64,000 nt of DNA, taken from the NCBI RefSeq assembly GCF_045788535.1, contig NZ_CP074074.1, positions 2,852,001 through 2,916,000 on the forward strand. Direction: 5' to 3'. The notes beneath the pieces were generated by a model. The model was not told the origin of the DNA and did not search any database. It saw nothing but the letters and a program-made list of their open reading frames with translations. Position 1 is the stretch's first letter. Each line of letters opens with the position of its first letter. The DNA is from Allotamlana fucoidanivorans. GTDB lineage: Bacteria; Bacteroidota; Bacteroidia; Flavobacteriales; Flavobacteriaceae. This document shows, in pieces, positions 56,994-64,000 of this stretch. Position numbers and translations under genes: made by a program.

Positions 56994-58082
56994 TTAATTT
57001 TTGTAAAACGATACACTGCCGTAATCTGATGTGATGTTAATATGATTTGAGGTAGATTGGTTTCCAAAGTACCCCATATAATGCTTATCTGAACCATCTA
57101 CATCCTTTTTTGTAAAATGTAAATCTAAATCGCTTTGTAAAGCCCCGTAGTCTAATTTTAAATCAAAATTAAAATGATAGGTGGGTGCCATGCCAATTTT
57201 TATACCAACATAATCAGATTTAATAGTAATATTTTGTGCGTTTTCATTCATTCTTTTAATCTTAATGGAGCCATAGTCTGCTTTTAAAGATATGTTTTTA
57301 TAAACTTCGCCTATCACCAAGGTTAAATAATCACCATTGCCATTTACATTATTTGCTTTGTCTATTTTTATGTTGCCATAGTCGCAATTGTAATTTATAT
57401 TTTCTGCAATTTCAATTTTAGAATTCGTATAGTCAGCATTTATGCTTATTTCGTTAGTTTTGGCTATGGTAAAATCGCTGTAATCTGCACTTATTTTTCC
57501 TCCTTTAATATACTCAAAGTAGCATCCCTTTGAGTAATCAAAACTCAAACTATTATTGCTAGCCATTAATTCTTCTGTTACTATTTTACCATAATCACAA
57601 CTTAATTGTGCTGTTCCCTCTAGTTTACCCAAGTTAATATTCCCGTAATCATTATTTAGATTAACAGAATTAGTAGTTGGAACTTTAATAAGGTAGTGAA
57701 TCTCCATTTTTACTTTGCTGTTATTACTCCAGTTCCACCAGGAGCTTGATTTTTTTTTGCCAAAAAATGTTTCTGCAGAAACTAGCTCATCTGTAGCTGA
57801 GAATTCTACGTGAATATCATTTAATTTTTCAACTGTTTGTTCTTCATTGTTCCCAGAAGTTTTAATGGTTATAACAAACTCTATACGATTTTGATTCCAC
57901 GTAATCACATCCAGATTTCCGTAACTATTATTTACTTTTAGCAAAGCATTTTTACTGACCGAAAACTCTCTTTTTATGGTTTTTGTCTTGGTGTGTTTAA
58001 AGTTGGTATTGACTGATGCAGAAGTTGTCTGCGGATGCATGATGAGTGCTACCAATATACTAAATAGTGCTGCTCGTTTCAT
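56994..58082 (-). CDS. Exported DYG-repeat beta-helix-like protein (DUF4097/GIN-domain type)
   Basis: 362 aa with a signal peptide (LVALIMHPQTTSASV). From about residue 55 to the end there are short segments containing S/D-Y-G/S/T/V (SYGNLDV, DYGNINL, DYGKIVT, DYSDFTI, DYGNIKI, DYGSIKI, DYGSVSF) at intervals of about 17-24 residues, each with alternating hydrophobic residues. This is what a right-handed beta-solenoid looks like in the head domain of putative adhesins. It starts 23 nt inside the preceding gene and ends the sigma/anti-sigma operon, so it is likely part of that envelope-stress or surface regulon. Function unknown. Confidence 0.75.
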   Translation of the reverse strand: MKRAALFSILVALIMHPQTTSASVNTNFKHTKTKTIKREFSVSKNALLKVNNSYGNLDVITWNQNRIEFVITIKTSGNNEEQTVEKLNDIHVEFSATDELVSAETFFGKKKSSSWWNWSNNSKVKMEIHYLIKVPTTNSVNLNNDYGNINLGKLEGTAQLSCDYGKIVTEELMASNNSLSFDYSKGCYFEYIKGGKISADYSDFTIAKTNEISINADYTNSKIEIAENINYNCDYGNIKIDKANNVNGNGDYLTLVIGEVYKNISLKADYGSIKIKRMNENAQNITIKSDYVGIKIGMAPTYHFNFDLKLDYGALQSDLDLHFTKKDVDGSDKHYMGYFGNQSTSNHINITSDYGSVSFYKN

Positions 58083-58620
58083 TTGATGATTGTTTTAATT
58101 GTTTAACTAAATTAATTTGCTCTAGAGTGTGTTGTAAAATGTCAATTCTATTTTGAAAGTTTGAAATCATGGCGTAAATAACACGATGATCTTCACCACT
58201 TTCTTTTAAATCTGCTTTGAGATTTTCATAATCATGTTCTAAGTGTTTAATTTTGGTAAGTGCATCTTTTATTAATAACTGTGCTTCTGGGGCTGATTCT
58301 TCTTGAAGTCTTTTTAACTCAATATTTATGGTGGCTGTAAAAAAATCTTGTGTTTGTGCCATTTTTGGAGATACACTAGCCAGATCAATAGATGTTTTTT
58401 CGGGAGCCAAGGTGATGAAGACCGAAATTAATAATATAATGGATGCCGCAACAGCTACCAAAGGTTTCCAAAAATTAACTTTTGGCTTCGCAACCATTAA
58501 TTTTTGATTGTTTTGTTTTGCGAGTTTATTTAGAAAACGATTTTCATGATCAGAATGAGGTGTTTCTATATCAAAATAACCTTCTAAATCTTTAAATAAG
58601 TTTTCAAATTTATTATCCAT
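58060..58620 (-). CDS. Probable anti-sigma factor (single-pass membrane protein)
   Basis: 186 aa. N-terminal cytoplasmic part (about 1-45), one membrane helix (about 48-68, PLVAVAASIILLISVFITLAP), and a periplasmic helical part with a coiled-coil-like region (KHLEHDYENLKADLKESG). It sits directly after an ECF sigma-factor gene (10 bp) and overlaps the next gene, the standard layout for an anti-sigma regulator. No zinc-binding HxxxCxxC motif is visible, so it is not of the ZAS type. The role is inferred from position and topology. Confidence 0.72.
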   Translation of the reverse strand: MDNKFENLFKDLEGYFDIETPHSDHENRFLNKLAKQNNQKLMVAKPKVNFWKPLVAVAASIILLISVFITLAPEKTSIDLASVSPKMAQTQDFFTATINIELKRLQEESAPEAQLLIKDALTKIKHLEHDYENLKADLKESGEDHRVIYAMISNFQNRIDILQHTLEQINLVKQLKQSSNETSSTI

Positions 58621-58630
58621 AGTAAGCTGT

Positions 58631-59197
58631 TTAATAGGTTATTACTTTTTCTAATTTCATTCTTAGGCTTTCTTTGGCTCTGGAAATCATTGTTCTGCTA
58701 TTGGCATATGAAATGTTCATGATTTCACTAATCTCTTCATAGTCATACCCTTCAATGAGATTAAGAGTAAGACTGATTCTATAATTATCTTTTAGTGTTT
58801 TTATTAAATTCAAAATTTGATTCACTTTATTGTTGTTAGAAGATGGCTCATCAACGTTAAAACTATCGGATTGGTCTTCAATTTTATAAAGCATATCATG
58901 TATTGAAATATCTCCGTTTTTTACTTTTTTGTTATAATATTCAATACTTTTATTAACCACAATCCTTTTAAGCCAAGAGCCAAAAATAGAGGCGTCATTC
59001 AAACTGTCTAATTTTGTAAAAGCAATTAAGAAAGCCTCCTGCATGATGTCTTCTGCTTCAAAATGGTCTTTAACAATTCTTAGCGTTGTGTTATACATGG
59101 CTTTGTAATACCGATTGTAAACTTCCATTTGTGCCGTTTGGTTGTTTGTTTTACAAAGCGTTATGAGTTGTTCAATATTTAGGTTGGTTAGCGTCAA
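58631..59197 (-). CDS. ECF-type RNA polymerase sigma factor
   Basis: 188 aa sigma-70 of the ECF group. Region 2 has YNRYYKAMYNTTLRIVKDHFEAEDIMQEAFLIAFTKLD (core binding and -10 recognition). Region 4 has GYDYEEISEIMNISYANSRTMISRAKESLRMKL, a helix-turn-helix for the -35. It is the first gene of a three-gene operon with a probable anti-sigma factor and the DYG-repeat protein, which are likely regulator and target. The inducing signal is unknown. Confidence 0.93.
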   Translation of the reverse strand: MTLTNLNIEQLITLCKTNNQTAQMEVYNRYYKAMYNTTLRIVKDHFEAEDIMQEAFLIAFTKLDSLNDASIFGSWLKRIVVNKSIEYYNKKVKNGDISIHDMLYKIEDQSDSFNVDEPSSNNNKVNQILNLIKTLKDNYRISLTLNLIEGYDYEEISEIMNISYANSRTMISRAKESLRMKLEKVITY

Positions 59198-59261
59198 AAA
59201 AAACTCAGTTTGTTATAATATAGATGGGTTGGCTTTTTGATTGTTACAGTTTGTTTCAAAA

Positions 59262-59299
59262 AAAAAAATCCTACGTTCGTTTTGAATGTAGGATTTTTT
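59262..59299. terminator. Rho-independent terminator of clpC
   Basis: AAAATCCTACGTTC / GAATGTAGGATTTTTT pair around GTTTT with one mismatch. The T tract on the plus strand and the A tract on the other side allow use in either direction. It lies 25 bp after the clpC stop on the minus strand and ahead of the sigma-factor gene. Confidence 0.85.
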
Positions 59300-59323
59300 A
59301 GTTAAAATAATTTTGAATTAAAC

Positions 59324-61870
59324 TTATGATTCTGTAGGTTTTTCAGCTTTATCAATTGAAATTTTTAATTCATTTGAACTTTTATCAAGATCTATTTTTA
59401 TGTTATCACCTTCTTCAAGGTGAGCAGATACAATTTCTTCTGCAAGGGCATCTTCAATATACTTTTGAATAGCACGCTTAAGCGGTCTGGCTCCATATTG
59501 TTTATCAAAACCTTTTTCTGCAATATAATCTTTGGCTTCTTTGGTTAAGGTTAAATTGTATCCTAAGTTCTTAATACGTGCAAGGAGTTTAACTAATTCA
59601 ATATCAATAATTTTATTGATGTCTTCTTTTTCAAGCGGATTAAATACAACAACGTCATCTATTCTATTTAAAAATTCTGGTGCGAAAGATTTCTTAAGTG
59701 CATTTTCAATCACACTTCTGGCATTGGCATCCTCTTGGGCTTTTTGTGATGCTGTTCCAAAGCCAATTCCTGTGCCAAAATCTTTTAATTTTCTGGCTCC
59801 AATATTGGATGTCATAATAATGATTGAATTTCTAAAATCAATTTTTCTTCCCAGGCTATCTGTAAGGTAGCCGTCATCAAGAACTTGAAGTAGCATGTTA
59901 AACACGTCGGGGTGTGCTTTTTCAATTTCATCAAGTAAAATTACAGCGTATGGTTTACGTCTCACTTTTTCAGTAAGTTGTCCGCCTTCTTCATAGCCAA
60001 CATATCCTGGAGGTGCTCCTACCAATCTAGAAATGGCAAATTTCTCCATGTATTCACTCATGTCAATTCTAATTAGAGAATCTTCACTATCAAATAGTTC
60101 TCTTGAAAGTACTTTGGCAAGTTGCGTTTTACCAACGCCTGTTTGGCCTAGGAAAATAAATGAACCAATAGGCTTATTAGGATCTTTTAGACCTGCTCGG
60201 TTACGTTGAATGGCTTTTACAACTTTAGAAACCGCTTCATCTTGCCCAATCACTTTGCCTTTTATTAATTCAGGCAACTGCGCTAGTTTATTAATTTCTG
60301 TTTGTGCAATTCTATTAACAGGTACACCTGTCATCATTGAAATAACATCGGCTACATTATCTTCCGTTACAATTTCACGATGCTGCTTAGTATCTTCTTC
60401 CCATTTTTCTTGGGCGATAGCTAGTTCTTTTTCTAAACGTTTTTCATCATCTCTTAACTTGGCAGCTTCTTCATATTTTTGCTTTCTAACCACGGCATTT
60501 TTAGTCTCTTTTATGGCTTCAAGCTGCTTTTCAAGTTCAATAATTTGCTTAGGAACATCAATATTTGTTATATGAACGCGTGAACCAGCTTCATCCAAAG
60601 CATCAATAGCTTTGTCCGGCAGGAAACGCTCTGTCATATATCTGTTGGTTAATTTAACACAAGCTTCAATAGCTTCAGGGGTATAATCAACATTATGATG
60701 TTCTTCGTATTTTCCTTTTATGTTATTCAAGATTTCAATAGTTTCTTCAACCGAAGTAGGCTCTACAATAACCTTTTGGAAACGGCGTTCAAGAGCACCA
60801 TCTTTTTCAATGTACTGTCTGTATTCATCAAGGGTTGTAGCGCCAATACATTGAATTTCACCTCTTGCCAAGGCAGGTTTAAACATATTTGAAGCATCTA
60901 AACTTCCGGTGGCACCTCCTGCACCCACAATGGTATGGATTTCGTCAATAAAAAGAATAACATCGTCGTTCTTTTCAAGCTCATTCATAACGGCTTTCAT
61001 GCGTTCTTCAAATTGGCCTCTATATTTAGTTCCAGCAACAAGGCTTGCTAAATCAAGAGTAACCACGCGTTTATTGAAAAGAATTCTAGATACTTTGCGT
61101 TTTACAATTCTAAGTGCTAACCCTTCAGCTATTGCCGATTTTCCAACACCTGGTTCTCCAATTAAAAGTGGATTGTTTTTTTTCCTTCGGCTAAGTACTT
61201 GAGAAACGCGTTCTATTTCCTTTTCTCTGCCCACAACAGGGTCTAACTTACCTTCTTCGGCTAAAGCGGTTAAATCACGTCCAAAATTATCGAGAACAGG
61301 TGTTTTCGATTTTTTATTTGATTTACCAGAAGGTGAGTTGAAAATATTTTCTTTTGAGCTGTCCTCTTGTGCTGAGGTATCATCATCCTGAAACTCAGCT
61401 TTAGGCTCTATATATTCATTGTCATTAGTTATCATAAGTTTGAATTGTTCTTTAACATTATCGTAATCAACTTTAAGCTTATTTAACAGCTTGGTAGTGG
61501 GGTCATTTTCATTCCGTAGAATACACAATAACAAGTGCGCGGTATTAATAGATGTACTTTGAAACAGCTTAGCTTCAAGAAATGTTGTTTTTAAAGCGCG
61601 TTCTGCTTGTCTGGTCAAATGTAAGTTCTTCTTCTGATTAGAAGCAATTTGTATATTTGGGTTGGCCGGACTTAGTATTTCAACTTTACGTCTTAAATGA
61701 TTTAAGTCGATATCTAAAGCATTTAGTATGTTTATAGCCTTCCCGTTTCCATCGCGCAACAAGCCAAGCATTAAGTGTTCAGTGCCAATAAAATCATGAC
61801 CCAAACGCAATGCCTCTTCCTTGCTATAGGCAATTACATCTTTTACTCTTGGGGAAAAATTATCATCCAT
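59324..61870 (-). CDS. clpC: ClpC ATPase, Clp protease regulatory subunit
   Basis: 848 aa Hsp100 unfoldase. The N-domain (about 1-145) has two Clp_N repeats. NBD1 Walker A is GEPGVGKSAIAEG and Walker B is VILFIDEIHTI. The middle domain holds a UVR motif (KQKYEEAAKLRDDEKRLEKEL). NBD2 Walker A is GQTGVGKTQLAKV and Walker B is VILLDEIEKAH. This combination of two NBDs, UVR middle domain and length is ClpC, not ClpA or ClpB. It feeds substrates to ClpP and is involved in stress proteolysis. Single gene with its own terminator, divergent from gyrA. Confidence 0.95.
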   Translation of the reverse strand: MDDNFSPRVKDVIAYSKEEALRLGHDFIGTEHLMLGLLRDGNGKAINILNALDIDLNHLRRKVEILSPANPNIQIASNQKKNLHLTRQAERALKTTFLEAKLFQSTSINTAHLLLCILRNENDPTTKLLNKLKVDYDNVKEQFKLMITNDNEYIEPKAEFQDDDTSAQEDSSKENIFNSPSGKSNKKSKTPVLDNFGRDLTALAEEGKLDPVVGREKEIERVSQVLSRRKKNNPLLIGEPGVGKSAIAEGLALRIVKRKVSRILFNKRVVTLDLASLVAGTKYRGQFEERMKAVMNELEKNDDVILFIDEIHTIVGAGGATGSLDASNMFKPALARGEIQCIGATTLDEYRQYIEKDGALERRFQKVIVEPTSVEETIEILNNIKGKYEEHHNVDYTPEAIEACVKLTNRYMTERFLPDKAIDALDEAGSRVHITNIDVPKQIIELEKQLEAIKETKNAVVRKQKYEEAAKLRDDEKRLEKELAIAQEKWEEDTKQHREIVTEDNVADVISMMTGVPVNRIAQTEINKLAQLPELIKGKVIGQDEAVSKVVKAIQRNRAGLKDPNKPIGSFIFLGQTGVGKTQLAKVLSRELFDSEDSLIRIDMSEYMEKFAISRLVGAPPGYVGYEEGGQLTEKVRRKPYAVILLDEIEKAHPDVFNMLLQVLDDGYLTDSLGRKIDFRNSIIIMTSNIGARKLKDFGTGIGFGTASQKAQEDANARSVIENALKKSFAPEFLNRIDDVVVFNPLEKEDINKIIDIELVKLLARIKNLGYNLTLTKEAKDYIAEKGFDKQYGARPLKRAIQKYIEDALAEEIVSAHLEEGDNIKIDLDKSSNELKISIDKAEKPTES

Positions 61871-62130
61871 TTTTATATCCTTTCTGCATTAAAAATAATA
61901 AAACATTTAACTATGGGCAAAAACTGTACCTTTAATTTATATGTAAAATGCTAATTGACAAAAAAAACTTCACAAATTCAAAATTTTACAGTGTTTACTT
62001 ATCAACCAAAACAGTCGTAAAAATTGTTAATAAATAACATGAAATTTTAGTGCAGTTTTCCTAGCTAGGACTAATGAAATACCTATATTAGCATGTTTTG
62101 AAAAATGCATAAAATTAAAGAAGAATATTT

Positions 62131-64000
62131 ATGGCAGAAGGAGAAAAATTGATCCCTATTAATATTGAAGATGAGATGAAATCGGCTTACATTGATTATT
62201 CAATGTCGGTCATTGTGTCACGTGCTTTACCTGATGTAAGAGATGGTTTGAAACCAGTGCATAGACGTGTACTTTATGGTATGCATGAGTTAGGTGTTAG
62301 AGCAAATTCGGCATATAAAAAATCCGCAAGAATAGTTGGAGAAGTTTTAGGTAAGTATCACCCACATGGAGATACCTCGGTTTATGATGCAATGGTACGC
62401 ATGGCTCAAGATTGGAGTTTGCGTTACATGTTGGTTGATGGCCAAGGGAACTTTGGATCTATTGATGGTGATAGTCCCGCAGCAATGCGTTATACAGAGG
62501 CCAGAATGCGAAAGATTTCGGAAGACATGTTGGCCGATATTGAAAAAGAAACGGTAGATCACAAACTTAATTTTGATGATACCCTGCAAGAACCTACTGT
62601 ATTGCCAACTAGAATTCCGGGTTTGTTGGTGAATGGAGCATCGGGTATTGCTGTAGGTATGGCCACAAATATGCCACCTCATAATTTAGCGGAGGTGGTT
62701 GATGGTACCATTGCGTATATTGAGAATAATGATATTGAAGTTGACGAGCTGATTAAATATGTAAAGGCTCCTGATTTTCCTACAGGAGGAACTATTTATG
62801 GATATGATGGCGTAAAAGAAGCTTTTCAAACGGGTAGAGGGAAAGTGGTTATGCGAGGGAAGGCCAATATTGAAGAAGTTAATGGCAGAGAATGTATCAT
62901 CGTAACGGAGATTCCATATTTAGTAAATAAGGCAGATATGATTAAGAAAACTGCCGATTTGGTAAATGATAAAAAGCTAGAAGGTATTTCTACTATTCGG
63001 GATGAGTCTGATAGAAATGGTATGCGCATTGTTTATGTTTTAAAGCGCGATGCTATCCCTAATATTGTCTTGAATAAATTATTTAAGTACACTGCTCTAC
63101 AGTCTTCATTTAGTGTAAATAACATTGCCTTGGTAAATGGACGCCCGCAGTTATTGAACTTAAAAGACTTAATTCATTATTTTGTTGAGCATAGACATGA
63201 AGTAGTTGTAAGACGTACCACATATGAGTTAAGAAAAGCCGAAGAACGTGCTCATATTTTAGAAGGCTTAATTATAGCCTCTGATAATATTGACGAAGTT
63301 ATCGCTTTAATTAGAGCTTCAGCAAATGCTGATGAGGCTAGAGCTAAGTTAATAGAGCGTTTCAAGCTTACTGAAATACAAGCTAAGGCTATTGTTGAAA
63401 TGCGTCTGCGTCAACTTACGGGTCTTGAGCAAGATAAATTACGTGCTGAGTATGACGAGTTGATGATAACTATTGAAGATCTTAAAGATATCCTAGACAA
63501 AAAGGAAAGAAGAATGGATATCATCAAAGAAGAGCTTAGTGTTGTTAAAGAAAAATATGGAGATGAACGTCGTTCTATTATTGAGTATGCGGGAGGAGAT
63601 TTAAGTATTGAAGATATGATTCCTGATGAAAAAGTGGTGATTACCATTTCTCATGCAGGATACATTAAGCGTACATCACTTTCAGAATACAAAACTCAAA
63701 ATAGAGGAGGAGTAGGTCAGAAAGCTTCAACTACTCGTAATGAAGATTTCCTTGAACATCTATTTGTTGGAACCAACCATCAATATATGTTATTCTTTAC
63801 GCAAAAAGGAAAATGTTTCTGGATGCGCGTTTATGAAATCCCTGAAGGCTCGAAAACGTCAAAAGGAAGAGCTATACAAAATCTTATAAATATTGAACAA
63901 GATGATAAGGTGAGAGCTTTTATCTGTACGCAAGATTTAAAAGATGAAGCTTATATAAATAGCCATTATGTGATTATGGCTACTAAAAATGGTCAAGTAA
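62131..64000 (+). CDS. gyrA: DNA gyrase subunit A, 3'-truncated by the window edge
   Basis: The first 623 codons are present, beginning at the ATG at 62131 (MAEGEKLIPINIEDEM). The breakage-reunion domain has the catalytic Tyr121 in AMRYTE, the quinolone-determining region has HPHGDTSVYDAMV, and GQGNFGSIDGD follows. Thr82 aligns with Ser83 of E. coli and Asp86 with Asp87. The start of the C-terminal beta-pinwheel is seen (IKRTSLSEYKTQNRGGVG, the GyrA-box-like region). The gene is divergent from clpC. Only the part to the window edge can be described. Confidence 0.97.
   Translation, partial: MAEGEKLIPINIEDEMKSAYIDYSMSVIVSRALPDVRDGLKPVHRRVLYGMHELGVRANSAYKKSARIVGEVLGKYHPHGDTSVYDAMVRMAQDWSLRYMLVDGQGNFGSIDGDSPAAMRYTEARMRKISEDMLADIEKETVDHKLNFDDTLQEPTVLPTRIPGLLVNGASGIAVGMATNMPPHNLAEVVDGTIAYIENNDIEVDELIKYVKAPDFPTGGTIYGYDGVKEAFQTGRGKVVMRGKANIEEVNGRECIIVTEIPYLVNKADMIKKTADLVNDKKLEGISTIRDESDRNGMRIVYVLKRDAIPNIVLNKLFKYTALQSSFSVNNIALVNGRPQLLNLKDLIHYFVEHRHEVVVRRTTYELRKAEERAHILEGLIIASDNIDEVIALIRASANADEARAKLIERFKLTEIQAKAIVEMRLRQLTGLEQDKLRAEYDELMITIEDLKDILDKKERRMDIIKEELSVVKEKYGDERRSIIEYAGGDLSIEDMIPDEKVVITISHAGYIKRTSLSEYKTQNRGGVGQKASTTRNEDFLEHLFVGTNHQYMLFFTQKGKCFWMRVYEIPEGSKTSKGRAIQNLINIEQDDKVRAFICTQDLKDEAYINSHYVIMATKNGQV

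Noticed and set aside
62062..62073. Short palindrome around CCTAGCTAGG upstream of gyrA
   Set aside because: Ten bases only and no second copy seen. Chance is an adequate explanation.

Overview
The window looks like a chromosomal segment from a marine member of the Flavobacteriaceae (Bacteroidota). The evidence is low G+C DNA, type IX secretion (T9SS) C-terminal sorting domains, many lipoproteins with a Cys shortly after the signal helix, RibBA, ClpC and Tpx of Bacteroidota type, and A-rich rather than Shine-Dalgarno-like start regions. No species name can be supported from the sequence alone.

Region 1 (215-29509, all plus strand) is a large polysaccharide utilisation block in two runs of closely spaced genes. 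Run A (215-11424) holds a T9SS-secreted heparinase II/III-like lyase, a BNR beta-propeller lipoprotein resembling PL24/PL25 ulvan lyases, a sulfatase with a variant active-site motif, an unclassified Tat-type lipoprotein enzyme, a GH2 enzyme and an iduronate-sulfatase-like S1 sulfatase. Run B (11648-29509) holds a T9SS-secreted clan GH-A hydrolase, a GH78 rhamnosidase, three more S1 sulfatases, a DUF1961-like lipoprotein, an alkaline-phosphatase-superfamily protein without the sulfatase Cys, a GH106 rhamnosidase gene broken by two in-frame TAA codons, a second heparinase-like lyase and a lactonase-like propeller. No SusC/SusD pair is in the window, so the uptake genes must lie elsewhere, perhaps just upstream.

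Region 2 (29535-38575) is a minus-strand GntR/LacI-hybrid regulator divergent from a five-gene L-rhamnose-type catabolic operon: aldolase-SDR fusion, isomerase, kinase, tandem class II aldolase and aldehyde dehydrogenase. A near-identical 21-bp sequence lies upstream of both this operon and run B, which suggests co-regulation. Region 3 (38716-45144) has a hypothetical/TPR gene pair, a decayed lipoprotein gene, the L-lactate oxidation operon lutABC and a tRNA-Ser(UGA). Taken together the genes outline a path: lyases, sulfatases and rhamnosidases free rhamnose from a sulfated uronic acid/rhamnose glycan (ulvan is the best guess). Rhamnose then goes to DHAP plus L-lactaldehyde, L-lactaldehyde to L-lactate, and L-lactate to pyruvate.

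Region 4 (45334-64000) is mostly housekeeping: nitroreductase, DegT-type aminotransferase, RibBA with a degenerate cyclohydrolase half, LptF/G-type permease, LolA, FtsK, DgkA, Tpx, KatG, a sigma/anti-sigma/DYG-repeat operon, ClpC and the 5' part of gyrA, which runs off the right edge. I saw no CRISPR array, insertion sequence or prophage.
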